From Brachybacterium squillarum M-6-3 (lineage in GTDB: Bacteria > Actinomycetota > Actinomycetes > Actinomycetales > Dermabacteraceae): 64,000 nt of DNA. The notes below the pieces were generated by a model. That model saw only the letters and a program-made list of their open reading frames with translations, searched no databases and was not told the DNA's origin. The position numbers were made by a program, and so were the translations under genes. The stretch lies in assembly GCF_000225825.1 (NCBI RefSeq), contig NZ_AGBX01000001.1, positions 124,001-188,000 on the forward strand. Reading direction: 5' to 3'. This document shows, piece by piece, positions 16,684 to 24,600 of the stretch (position 1 is its first letter; each line of letters starts with the position of its first letter).

Positions 16684-16917
16684 TCAGGCCGGATCCCAGT
16701 CTCCCGGGTCCTGAGACCCCTCCCCGAGCTCGTCCCAGCGCTTCTCGTCGCGCTCGATCCGCTCAGCGGTCTCCGGGAACGAGCAGGCGACGCCTCGGCC
16801 CGCAGCGAGCTCCCGATCGAACAGCGCCCGCAGCTCGGCCTGCTCGCGCAGGTTCCGCTCCTGGTCCGCGCTAACGATGCGTCGCCGGCCGCCATCGGTC
16901 AGGTCATAGTCGCTCAT
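16684..16917 (-). CDS. Hypothetical acidic protein (77 aa)
   Basis: From the ATG at 16917 (AGGG about nine bases upstream), a soluble charged protein starting MSDYDLTDGGRRRIVSADQ, with a long predicted helix EQAELRALFDRELAAGRG and a Trp/Asp ending GDWDPA. Not recognised. It stands alone behind four 12-base repeats and next to the tRNA-Thr terminator, so it belongs to the accessory islet. Codon use and composition are gene-like. Confidence 0.6.
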   Translation of the reverse strand: MSDYDLTDGGRRRIVSADQERNLREQAELRALFDRELAAGRGVACSFPETAERIERDEKRWDELGEGSQDPGDWDPA

Positions 16918-16951
16918 GCGGCGACCCTGCACCGGGGGTCTGACGAACGAG

Positions 16952-17005
16952 ATGGGCGACCCGATGGGACACCGATCGCCAATGGGTCACCAGATGGGCG
17001 TCCAG
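16952..17005. repeat. Four imperfect 12-base repeats
   Basis: Units atgggcgacccg (16952), atgggacaccga (16964), atgggtcaccag (16982) and atgggcgtccag (16994). Two adjacent pairs are separated by six bases, giving start spacings of 12, 18 and 12. They lie 35 bases upstream of the 77-residue gene and resemble iterons or a regulator array. Confidence 0.55.
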
Positions 17006-17029
17006 CGATCCCGAGGAGAGGGAATGAAG

Positions 17030-17068
17030 AAGCCCCCGCCACCTTGAACCTGCAGGTGACGGGGGCTT
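17030..17068 (-). terminator. Terminator after tRNA-Thr
   Basis: 15-base arms aagcccccgccacct/aggtgacgggggctt with one mismatch around a nine-base loop, ten bases past the tRNA 3' end on the minus strand, followed by cttcttcatt. Confidence 0.8.
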
Positions 17069-17077
17069 TCTCTGTGG

Positions 17078-17150
17078 AGCCGCCTGCCGGAATCGAACCG
17101 GCGACCTATTCATTACGAGTGAATCGCTCTGCCGACTGAGCTAAGGCGGC
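17078..17150 (-). tRNA. tRNA-Thr (CGT)
   Basis: Full cloverleaf on the minus strand. The acceptor arms GCCGCCT and AGGCGGC, the D-arm GCTCAGTCGGCAGAGC, the anticodon stem ATTCA/TGAAT around loop CTCGTAA (anticodon CGT, reads ACG) and the T-arm CCGGTTCGATTCCGG all pair. CCA is not encoded. Confidence 0.97.
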
Positions 17151-17180
17151 GTCCCCGCCGGTCACCCGGCGGACCGGACC

Positions 17181-17210
17181 ACTGTACGAGACCGCCGCGC
17201 GGGCGCGCAA
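17181..17210 (-). promoter_or_regulatory. tRNA-Thr promoter
   Basis: Minus-strand TTGCGC (17210-17205), an 18-base spacer and TACAGT (17186-17181), about 30 bases before the tRNA 5' end. Confidence 0.55.
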
Positions 17211-17268
17211 AGCCCGCGGCGGCGATCCTGCCGAGGTCACACTCGCCCGCGGGGCCCGCCGACGGGGA

Positions 17269-18903
17269 TCAGCAGGTGGCGCCCTCGGCGGGCACCTCGT
17301 CCTCGAGCAGGTAGGCGTCCACCAGCTCCTCGATGCAGCCGCCGGAGCGGCCGTAGGCGGTGTGCCCCTCGCCCTCGCGGGTGACCAGCACCCCGGAGTC
17401 GAGCTGTGCGGCCAGGGCCTCCGCCCAGGAGTAGGGGGTGGCCGGGTCGCCGGTGGTGCCGATGACGACGATGGGGCCGGCGCCCTCGGCGTGGATCTCG
17501 GCGGGCTCCCGCACCGGCCCCTCGGGCCACATCGAGCAGGCGTAGCCGCTGAAGCCGAAGGTCGGGCCGAAGGTCGGGTTCTCCTCGGCGAGGCGCTCGG
17601 CCTCGCTGCGCTGCCAGTCCATGTCCGTCACCGCAGGATGGTCCAGGCAGTTCACGGCGGTGATGGCCACCGCGGAGTTGCCGTTGTAGGAGCCGTCGAG
17701 GTTCCGGTTCGCGCCCTGGTCGGCGAGGCTCAGCAGGGCGGTGCCGTCCCCGTCCATCGCGTCGGCCAGCGCGTCGCGACCCAGCGACCAGGTGCCGTCC
17801 TCGTACATCAGGATCAGCAGCCCGGCACGGGCCAGGGACCCGGTGAGAGGCCGTTCGGGATCGCCCGTGGGCAGCGGCTCCTCCTCCACGGAGGCCAGGA
17901 AGTCCAGCAGCTGCTGCTTGGCCTCGGCGGGCTCGCCCTCAAGCGGGCACTCCTCCCCCGCGTCCAGACAGGCCTCGATGAAGGCGTCGGTGGCGCCCTC
18001 GAAGGCCTCCGCCTGGCCGGCGCTGAACTCGTCGCCGATGAGGCTGGGGTCGATGGCGCCGTCCAGCACGAAGGAGCCGACGCGGTCCGGATAGGTCTCG
18101 GCGTAAGTCGCGCCGAGGTAGGTGCCGTAGGAGAAGCCCAGGTAGTCGAGCTGCTCGGAGCCGACGGCGGCGCGCATCACGTCCAGGTCGCGGGCGGCGG
18201 AGAGGGTGTCGAGGTAGGGCAGCAGCTCGCCGGAGTCGGCCTCGCACCCCTCGGCGGTGCGCTCGCCCCAGGTGGTCATCGCCTCGAAGCCCTCCTCGGT
18301 GAGCGGCAGGTCGTCGGCGGCGCGGCGCTCGTCGAGCTCCTCGTCGCTGAGGCAGTCGATGCCGGCGCTCTGGCCGACGCCGCGGGGGTCGAAGCCGATC
18401 ACGTCGTAGGAGGCGAGCACGTCGGCGGAGAAGGTGTACTCGGCGTTGGTCGCGAAGTCGACGCCGGAGCCGCCGGGGCCGCCGGGGTTCACGAACAGGC
18501 TGCCCGTGGTCTCGGCACCGGTGGCGACGTGCTTGACCAGCGCCAGGTCGATATCCCCGGCGTCGGGGTCGTCCCACTGCACCGGCACCGAGATCGTCGC
18601 GCACTCCAGGGCCGCTCCGGAGGCGGTGGCGCCGCAGTCGCTCCAGACCATGTCCTGCTCGTAGTAGGCGGCGTAGGCGGGGTCGGCGACGGGATCCTCC
18701 AGGTCCGCGGCGGCGGAGGTGCCGGTCTCGGCGAGCGCGGGACCGCTCTGCTCGGCGTCCTCGGAGGCGGCGTTTCCGCCTCCCGCGTCGCTGCCGCCGC
18801 CGGTCTCCCCGCCGCCGGTGCAGGAGGCGAGGACCAGCGCGGAGGCCGCGGCCACCGTCCCCAGTCGGGCGAGGGGGCGGCGGGCCCGGGACATCAGCGA
18901 CAT
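17269..18903 (-). CDS. Secreted lipoprotein alpha/beta hydrolase, tripeptidyl aminopeptidase-like
   Basis: Exported serine peptidase/hydrolase of the TAP family, 544 aa. There is a lipoprotein signal with lipobox LASC around residue 28, then a Gly/Ser linker. The alpha/beta hydrolase core contains GGPGGSGVDF (oxyanion region) and the nucleophile elbow LGFSYGTYLG; the C-terminal TAP domain contains GTTGDPATPYSWA (Asp) and GEGHTAYG (His). AAGGAG lies six bases before the ATG at 18903. It probably removes peptides from the N-terminus of imported or cell-surface proteins. Stands alone. Confidence 0.9.
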   Translation of the reverse strand: MSLMSRARRPLARLGTVAAASALVLASCTGGGETGGGSDAGGGNAASEDAEQSGPALAETGTSAAADLEDPVADPAYAAYYEQDMVWSDCGATASGAALECATISVPVQWDDPDAGDIDLALVKHVATGAETTGSLFVNPGGPGGSGVDFATNAEYTFSADVLASYDVIGFDPRGVGQSAGIDCLSDEELDERRAADDLPLTEEGFEAMTTWGERTAEGCEADSGELLPYLDTLSAARDLDVMRAAVGSEQLDYLGFSYGTYLGATYAETYPDRVGSFVLDGAIDPSLIGDEFSAGQAEAFEGATDAFIEACLDAGEECPLEGEPAEAKQQLLDFLASVEEEPLPTGDPERPLTGSLARAGLLILMYEDGTWSLGRDALADAMDGDGTALLSLADQGANRNLDGSYNGNSAVAITAVNCLDHPAVTDMDWQRSEAERLAEENPTFGPTFGFSGYACSMWPEGPVREPAEIHAEGAGPIVVIGTTGDPATPYSWAEALAAQLDSGVLVTREGEGHTAYGRSGGCIEELVDAYLLEDEVPAEGATC

Positions 18904-18994
18904 GGGGACTCCTTCACCCGCCGCGAGGAGGAACGGCGGGACGGCGGCGGCGGTGCGCCCGCCATCCTAGGGGCCCGTCCCGCCGGGCGGCGGC

Positions 18995-19729
18995 TCAGGC
19001 CACCTCGGTGCGCATCCAGCCACGCACCCCGAGCGCCGCGGGCAGCACCACCAGGAGCAGCAGCGGCAGCAGGTGGATCGGGGAGGCTTCCCCGAAGGCC
19101 AGCGACGAGGCCGCGGCCTGCAGGTCCACCGCCCGGACGACGGTGACCAGGGCGTCGCGGCCGAGGGCCGCGGCGATCCCGCCGGCGGCGGAGACCACGA
19201 CGGGCACGCCGAGGGCGACGACCAGGGCCAGCACCGTGCTGCGCAGCAGCAGGGCGACGGCCACGGAGAAGACGGTGGTGGCCAGCAGCATCGCGGACTG
19301 CACCAGCAGCGCCCGGCCGAAGCCGTCGATCACGGGTCCGGTGCCGAGCAGGGTGCCGCCGAGCCAGGTGGCGAGCGCGGCCAGGCCGAGGGTCACCGCG
19401 AACAGGACGGCGGCCAGGGCGAGGACCGCGAGCACGTTCGAGCCGAGCACGGCCCGTCGGTCGGGTCGCTGCAGGAGGGTCTGCTGCACGGAGCGGTCGC
19501 TGAAGGGACCGGCGAGCATCGTCACCGCGATCACGGGGAGGGCGACCGTCAGCGGCAGGGCGGTGATGTAGAGGGACAGGGAGAGATCGGCGGAGCCGTC
19601 GCTCAGCAGCAGCGGCTGGGCGACGCCGGCGACGACCGCCGCGAGGACGATCACCGCGAGGGTGGCGGCCAGGACGAGGCGGGCGCCGAGGGCGGACAGG
19701 TGGGCTCGGAGGTCGAGATCGGGTCGCAT
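18995..19729 (-). CDS. ABC transporter permease (ABC-2 type)
   Basis: Membrane protein of 244 aa with six hydrophobic segments and the cytoplasmic loop SDRSVQQTLLQRPDRRAVLGSN typical of ABC-2 permeases that act with a stand-alone ATPase. It follows the ATPase gene by 11 bases on the same strand, so the two form one exporter. The divergent two-component system at 20836 probably controls it. Substrate unknown; such pairs often give resistance to antimicrobial peptides. Confidence 0.85.
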   Translation of the reverse strand: MRPDLDLRAHLSALGARLVLAATLAVIVLAAVVAGVAQPLLLSDGSADLSLSLYITALPLTVALPVIAVTMLAGPFSDRSVQQTLLQRPDRRAVLGSNVLAVLALAAVLFAVTLGLAALATWLGGTLLGTGPVIDGFGRALLVQSAMLLATTVFSVAVALLLRSTVLALVVALGVPVVVSAAGGIAAALGRDALVTVVRAVDLQAAASSLAFGEASPIHLLPLLLLVVLPAALGVRGWMRTEVA

Positions 19730-19740
19730 GACGGGGCTCC

Positions 19741-20700
19741 TCAGGAGGCGAGCGCCGGGGCCGGCGCGGGGGTGGACGGGGCGGTGGTGGAGGAGTCGGC
19801 GGGCTCCTCGGTGAGCTGGAAGAACAGCTCCTCGAGGCCCTCGGACTCGGCGGCGGTCAGGGCGGTGAGCACGATCCGTTCGCGCACGGCGAGACGGCCG
19901 AGGTCGATCGGGGGCAGCCCCACGTCGAGCAGGCCGTCGGGGCGGGGCGCCCAGGCGATGCCGTGACGGTCCAGCGCCGCGGTGAGGGCGGCGGGGATCT
20001 CCGCGCCGACGCGGGTGGCGTGGTCGGGGCGGAGCTCGGCGAGCGTCCCCTCGCGGACCAGGCGGCCGCGGGAGATCACCACGAGCCGGTCCACGGTGGC
20101 CTCGACCTCGCGCAGCTGGTGGCTGGACAGCAGCACGGTGCCGCCGGCGTCGGCGAAATCCCGCAGCAGGCGTCGCATCCAGCGGATGCCCTCGGGGTCC
20201 AGGCCGTTGGCGGGCTCGTCGAGCACCAGGATCGCGGGGTCGCCCATCAGGGCGACGGCCAGGCCGAGGCGCTGGCGCATGCCGTAGGAGTAGGCGCCCA
20301 CGCGGGTGCGGGCCGCGGCTGTCAGGCCCACGGTCTCCAGCATCTCCTCGGCGCGGGCGAGCGGCATGCCGAGGGTGCGGGCGGTCAGGCGGAGGGTCGC
20401 CAGGCCCGTCCGGCCGCGGTGCAGGGTGGTCGCGTCCAGCATCACGCCGATGATGCGTCCGGGGTGCTCCAGCTCCCGGTAGGGGCGACCGCCGACGAGG
20501 GCGACGCCGACATCGGGCCGGGCGAGGCCCGTGAGCATCCGCAGGGTGGTGGACTTCCCGGCGCCGTTGGGGCCGAGGAAGCCGGTCACGGTGCCGGGGT
20601 GGGAGGCGAAGGAGAGGTCGTCCACGGCGGTGTGGGCGCCGAAGCGCTTGGTGAGGCCGCGGATCTCGAGGGCGGGGGCGCTGGGGTCGGTGGTGAGCAT
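19741..20700 (-). CDS. ABC transporter ATP-binding protein
   Basis: ATPase partner of the permease downstream, 319 aa. Walker A is GPNGAGKST at about residue 43; the signature is YSYGMRQRLGLAVAL (a drug-resistance-type variant of LSGGQ); Walker B is ILVLDEPANGLDPEG and the switch is SSHQLRE. The C-terminal 100 residues form the accessory domain seen in multidrug and lantibiotic exporters. The ATG at 20700 is chosen for the GGAGG-like leader just upstream; the open frame extends beyond it without homology. Confidence 0.93.
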   Translation of the reverse strand: MLTTDPSAPALEIRGLTKRFGAHTAVDDLSFASHPGTVTGFLGPNGAGKSTTLRMLTGLARPDVGVALVGGRPYRELEHPGRIIGVMLDATTLHRGRTGLATLRLTARTLGMPLARAEEMLETVGLTAAARTRVGAYSYGMRQRLGLAVALMGDPAILVLDEPANGLDPEGIRWMRRLLRDFADAGGTVLLSSHQLREVEATVDRLVVISRGRLVREGTLAELRPDHATRVGAEIPAALTAALDRHGIAWAPRPDGLLDVGLPPIDLGRLAVRERIVLTALTAAESEGLEELFFQLTEEPADSSTTAPSTPAPAPALAS

Positions 20701-20835
20701 GGACCCACCCTCCGTCGCCGCGGGGCGGCGGCGGATCGGCCCTGGGGCGCGCGACGCCGGGCCGAAGGTCGAGCGGTGGCTGGTCCGGGGCGACGAAGGT
20801 CGAGGTCCGGCGTCGCCGCTGGTTACAGTGTCCGC

Positions 20836-21963
20836 GTGGAAGCCTCGGGGATGCCGCGTCGACGGCTGTGGCAGGAGGTGGCGATCGCCGTCGCCCTGGC
20901 GGCCGAGCTCGCCCTCGTCACCACCGTGACCGTGCCGTCCTCCCCGCTGTGGCCCACCCTCGCCCTGGGTGCCGCGACGCTGGCCGGACTGCTGCTGCGG
21001 CACCGGCACTGGAGGTGGGTGCTGCCGCTGGTGGTGGCGCTCGCCGGCGTCGGCGCCCTGCTGACCCCTCTGGTGATCGGCACCTACGCCTACGCCACCC
21101 GCAGCCGCTCCCGCCTGCGCACGGTGCTGCTGCTGGTGCTGGCCGTGCTGGCCTCCGCGGTGCCCGCCGCGGCCCTGCCGGGGCTGGCGAACTCCCTGAT
21201 CGTGCTCGCGCTCACCGCCCTCTGCGGGGTGGCGGCGGCCACGCTGGGCATGTACACGGCGGCCCGTCGGCAGCTGCTGGCCGAGTTCCGCACCCGCGCC
21301 GAGGACGCCGAGGCCGACCGGGAATCGGCCGAGGAGCAGGCGCGCCGCGCCGAGCGCACCCGCATCGCCCGGGAGATGCACGACATCGTCGCCCACAAGA
21401 TCTCCCTGGTCGCCCTGCAGGCGGGCGCCCTGGAGGTGAACCCCGCGATGGAGCACGAGCAGGTGCGCCAGAGCGCCGCCCTGATCCGCTCCACCGCCAC
21501 CACGGCGCTGTCCGAGCTGCGGGAGGTGCTGGGCGTCCTGCGCGGCGAGGGCGAGGAGGCCCCGCTGGTGCCGCAGCCCACCTGGGAGGACGTGCGCTCC
21601 CTCGTCGACGCGACCAAGGAGGCCGGCGTCACCGTGGAGCTGTTCGACTTCATCGACGACCCGGTGCCCGACGCGATGGCGCGCACCGCCTACCGGGTGG
21701 TGCAGGAGGGGCTCACCAACATCCACAAGCACGCCCGCCACACCCGGGCCCGGGTGGCGCTCATCGGTGAGCCGGGCAGCGAGCTGGTGATCGAGATCAG
21801 TAATGTGCTCCCCAAGGGGTTCACGACGGACCTGCCCGGCGCCCGCATGGGCCTGTCGGGCATCGAGACCCGTGTCGCGCACGCGGGCGGCACGATCACG
21901 TCGGGCCCCACCGAGGACGGTCGATTCGAGGTGAAGGCGGTGATCCCGTGGCCGAGGACGTGA
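20836..21963 (+). CDS. Sensor histidine kinase, NarL/DesK type
   Basis: Membrane kinase of 375 aa with four or five N-terminal helices, a coiled coil (RTRAEDAEADRESAEEQARRAE), the phosphoacceptor motif RIAREMHDIVAHKISLVALQ, an N box GLTNIHKHA and a G box MGLSGIETRV. The GTG at 20836 follows TACAGT by six bases with no ribosome binding site, which fixes the start and implies a leaderless mRNA. It overlaps its response regulator by 16 bases and is divergent from the ABC exporter it probably controls. Confidence 0.92.
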   Translation: MEASGMPRRRLWQEVAIAVALAAELALVTTVTVPSSPLWPTLALGAATLAGLLLRHRHWRWVLPLVVALAGVGALLTPLVIGTYAYATRSRSRLRTVLLLVLAVLASAVPAAALPGLANSLIVLALTALCGVAAATLGMYTAARRQLLAEFRTRAEDAEADRESAEEQARRAERTRIAREMHDIVAHKISLVALQAGALEVNPAMEHEQVRQSAALIRSTATTALSELREVLGVLRGEGEEAPLVPQPTWEDVRSLVDATKEAGVTVELFDFIDDPVPDAMARTAYRVVQEGLTNIHKHARHTRARVALIGEPGSELVIEISNVLPKGFTTDLPGARMGLSGIETRVAHAGGTITSGPTEDGRFEVKAVIPWPRT

Positions 21964-22631
21964 TCCGGGTGGCCCTGGTGGACGACGACTCGCTGGTGCG
22001 GGCGGGCCTGGGCATGATCCTGGGCGCCGACCCGGGCATCGAGATCGTCGGCGAGGGCGCCGACGGCTCCGAGGCGGTGACCCTGGTGCACCGGCACCGG
22101 CCCGACGTGCTGCTGATGGACGTGCGGATGCCGACGATGGACGGCATCGCCGCGACGAAGGCGGTGACCGCGCTCGCCGAGGCGCCGCGGATCATCATGC
22201 TGACCACCTTCGACATGGACGAGTACGTCTTCCAGGCGCTCGAGGCGGGGGCCAGCGGCTTCCTGCTGAAGGACACCGCCCCGCAGGACCTGGCGCGGGC
22301 CGTGCACGTCATCGCGGGCGGCGAGGCGATGCTCTCTCCCACCGTCACCAAGCGGATGCTGTCCCACTTCTCCGAGGCCAACCCGGGCGCCCGGCAGGAC
22401 CGTCACCCGGGTCTGGACCAGCTCACCGAGCGGGAGACCGAGGTGCTGGGCGCCGTCGGGGCGGGGCTGTCCAACGCCCAGATCGGGATGCGGCTGTTCA
22501 TGAGCGAGGCGACCGTGAAGGCGCACGTCTCGAAGATCTTCGCGAAGCTGGACTGCACCAACCGGGTGCAGATCGCGATCATCGCGCACGAGGCCGGGCT
22601 CGGCGGGATCGACGCCGAGCTGCCCGAGTAG
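21948..22631 (+). CDS. NarL/LuxR-family response regulator
   Basis: Partner of the kinase at 20836, 227 aa. The receiver domain has VALVDDDSLVRAG, the phosphorylated Asp in VLLMDVRMPTMDG, LTTFD and LLKDTAP; the C-terminal HTH has LTERETEVLGAVGAGLSNAQ and MSEATVKAHVSKI. The GTG start lies inside the end of the kinase gene, so translation is coupled. The likely target is the ABC operon at 20700. Confidence 0.93.
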   Translation: MAEDVIRVALVDDDSLVRAGLGMILGADPGIEIVGEGADGSEAVTLVHRHRPDVLLMDVRMPTMDGIAATKAVTALAEAPRIIMLTTFDMDEYVFQALEAGASGFLLKDTAPQDLARAVHVIAGGEAMLSPTVTKRMLSHFSEANPGARQDRHPGLDQLTERETEVLGAVGAGLSNAQIGMRLFMSEATVKAHVSKIFAKLDCTNRVQIAIIAHEAGLGGIDAELPE

Positions 22632-22652
22632 CGCCCCGGGCGGGCTCGCGAC

Positions 22653-23015
22653 TCAGCCCCAGCCGAGCTCGTGCAGCCGGGCGTCGCTGAGGCCGAACAG
22701 GTGCCCCAGCTCGTGCATCACCGTCACGGCGATCTGCCGCACCAGCTGCTCGCGGCTGCGGGTGATCCGCTGCAGGGGCCCGCGGAAGATGAGGATCCGG
22801 TCGGGCTCCACGTACCCCTGGAAGGTGCTGCGCTTGTCCAGCGGCACCCCGACGTACAGGCCCAGCAGCTCCTTCCCGTGCTCGCGGTCTTCGGGCTCCT
22901 CCTCCACCAGGATCACCACGTTCGCGCGGGCGATCTCGGCGGCGACCTCCTCCGGCAGGGAGTCCAGGGCGTCGTTCACGGCCTCCTCGAAGTCGGCCCG
23001 GCTGATCTGCACCAT
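22653..23015 (-). CDS. Minimal zincin, metallopeptidase family (PF06262)
   Basis: Small protein of 120 aa with the zinc site HELGHLFGLSDARLHELGW at its C-terminus (HExxHxxGxxD). The N-terminal half binds as a beta-hairpin scaffold with VVILVEEEPED. This family is widespread in actinobacteria and consists of a bare metallopeptidase core; substrate unknown. Ends 21 bases from the convergent response regulator gene. Confidence 0.9.
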   Translation of the reverse strand: MVQISRADFEEAVNDALDSLPEEVAAEIARANVVILVEEEPEDREHGKELLGLYVGVPLDKRSTFQGYVEPDRILIFRGPLQRITRSREQLVRQIAVTVMHELGHLFGLSDARLHELGWG

Positions 23016-23131
23016 GTCCTCATCGAAGCACGTCCGGCTGGACGCGCTCCGGACGCGAGGGGACGACCGGGCGTTTCCACATCGCGGACCCTCGTCCGGG
23101 CGGAAGGTCCGGTCCGTCCTAGAGTGACCGC

Positions 23132-23435
23132 ATGGTCATCTGGCGAGGGTGGGGAATTCTGGCGGCGATCTACATCGGGGCGGCGATGATCCTCTTCGGA
23201 GGGCTCGCGAGCACGGTGCTGCCGGAGACGGCGATGCCGCTGACGATCGCGCTGGGGCTGGCCTGCGCGGCCGTGGGCATCTGGTTCACGGGGCGGGCGA
23301 TGAACACCACGGGCCCGCACCGCCGGCAACCAGCACACCCTGTTCTTCGTCCCGATGCAGTACTGGGCCTTCATCATCGGTGCCGTCGCCGTGGTGGTGC
23401 TGGTGATCGGGCTCGTGGGTCTGGCCGGGTCCTGA
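23132..23435 (+). pseudogene. Small integral membrane protein gene with a +1 frameshift
   Basis: From the ATG at 23132 the frame reads about 65 residues with two clear membrane helices (GWGILAAIYIGAAMILFGGL and IALGLACAAVGIWFTGRAMN) up to TTGPH. The following residues in that frame are Arg/Ala-rich and not protein-like. One frame over, from about 23326, the text becomes NQHTLFFVPMQYWAFIIGAV followed by a strong helix, ending AGS at 23435. HTLFFVPMQYWA is what I expect for this family. So a one-base insertion near 23318-23330 (ggcccgcaccgccgg), or a sequencing error, splits the gene. The start lies six bases after TAGAGT (leaderless). Confidence 0.78.
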
Positions 23436-23463
23436 GCCGGACCGGACGGATCGAGGTCCCACG

Positions 23464-23829
23464 ATGAGCACGGACACCACCGGCTGGGTGGCGGTGACGC
23501 GGGAGGACCGCGAGACGGTCGGCTACCTGGAGCCCGTCACCGAGGACTACGAAGTGGTGCGGCCGCGCACCCTGCTCGGCCACCTGGCCGGGGAGGACAC
23601 GGGCTTCGAGGAGGGCGAGGCGCTGCTGATCGCGCGCGGCATCTCCGAACTCGCCGAGGTCTGGGTGCTGGACGCCGGCACCGCCGAGGAGATCCGGGAC
23701 CTCACCATCCGCGAGCTCTCCCCCGCCGGGATCGAGGTCGCCGACCGGATGGCGGCGAAGGCCCTCGTGGACTCCCCCGCGCACCACGTGGCCTGGCCGG
23801 ACGTCGAGGAACGGCTCAGCCGCGCCTAG
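23464..23829 (+). CDS. Hypothetical protein (121 aa)
   Basis: Soluble acidic protein from the ATG at 23464 with GAGG upstream. No family recognised. It opens TDTTGWVAVTREDRETVGYL, has a central strand-rich part (ALLIARGISELAEVWVLD) and a C-terminal helix. Its end overlaps the convergent MerR gene by four bases. 28 bases after the broken membrane-protein gene, so it could once have been its operon partner. Confidence 0.7.
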   Translation: MSTDTTGWVAVTREDRETVGYLEPVTEDYEVVRPRTLLGHLAGEDTGFEEGEALLIARGISELAEVWVLDAGTAEEIRDLTIRELSPAGIEVADRMAAKALVDSPAHHVAWPDVEERLSRA

Positions 23830-24491
23830 CGCCGGCCGCGAGGGTGCCCGTCGGCCCCCTCCCCCGGATCGCGGCCGAGGGCCCCGGCGTGGTGCTGCTG
23901 CGCGAGGAGCACGAGCGCATCCAGGAGCGGGCGGCGCAGGACGCTGCCGAGGACGACCCCGCGGATCATCTCGTCGAGATCGTCCGCACCACCGACGGCC
24001 TCGACGTCGATGCGGCCCACCTCGTCGGCCGCGCGCGCGTAGTCCTCCAGGTGGTCGACGAGCATCGTCAGGTCCTCGGCGCGCAGCTCGGCCACGGCCC
24101 GGAGGGCCGCCGCGTACGCGGGCGAGGCCGGATGGGCGCGCCACCCGCGCGCCTCGATCACCCGCGCCAGCAGCGCCTCCGCTCCGGGGTCCGACGGCTC
24201 CGGCTCGACCGCGCCCACGAGCGCATCCTGGGTGATCGCCAACGTGTCCAGCACAGTGGACCCGTCGCCGACGGCCCGCACGACCTCACGGATCGTGTGC
24301 AGCGGAAGCCCCGCGACCTTCGCCAGTGCCCGGATCAGGCGCAGCCGCTCGAGGTGGGGGACGTCGTAGACGGCCTGGTTCACGCCGGTCCGCCTCCCTG
24401 GCTGCAGCAGGCCTTCGCGGAGGTAGTACTTGATCGTCGGCACCGCCAGCCCCGAACGCCGGGACAGCTCCGCCATGCGCATCTCCGTCAT
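23826..24491 (-). CDS. MerR-family transcriptional regulator
   Basis: Regulator of 221 aa with the N-terminal winged HTH MAELSRRSGLAVPTIKYYLREGLL and the coiled-coil start PHLERLRLIRALAKVAGLPLHTIREVV. The effector domain of about 140 residues has no cysteine cluster, so it is not a metal sensor; it resembles small-molecule MerR regulators. Divergent from the NmrA/DUF1772 operon with a perfect palindrome between, which it presumably binds. Confidence 0.9.
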   Translation of the reverse strand: MTEMRMAELSRRSGLAVPTIKYYLREGLLQPGRRTGVNQAVYDVPHLERLRLIRALAKVAGLPLHTIREVVRAVGDGSTVLDTLAITQDALVGAVEPEPSDPGAEALLARVIEARGWRAHPASPAYAAALRAVAELRAEDLTMLVDHLEDYARAADEVGRIDVEAVGGADDLDEMIRGVVLGSVLRRPLLDALVLLAQQHHAGALGRDPGEGADGHPRGRR

Positions 24492-24555
24492 TCCCGCCCT
24501 CTGCTTCCGTGAGGATCACCGCCGTGGGTCCTTGTGCCCCAAGATCGAGACTACT

Positions 24556-24575
24556 ACTATCCATAAATGGATAGT
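24556..24575. promoter_or_regulatory. Palindromic operator between merR and the NmrA gene
   Basis: actatccat-aa-atggatagt is a perfect 9-2-9 inverted repeat in the 109-base divergent region. For the plus strand, a -35-like TTGTGC near 24534 and TACTAT (24555-24560) are 17 apart. On the minus strand the palindrome lies between TTAGCT and TAGTAG, the MerR arrangement. Confidence 0.75.
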
Positions 24576-24600
24576 TGAGCTAACCATTCAAGGAGGGGTC

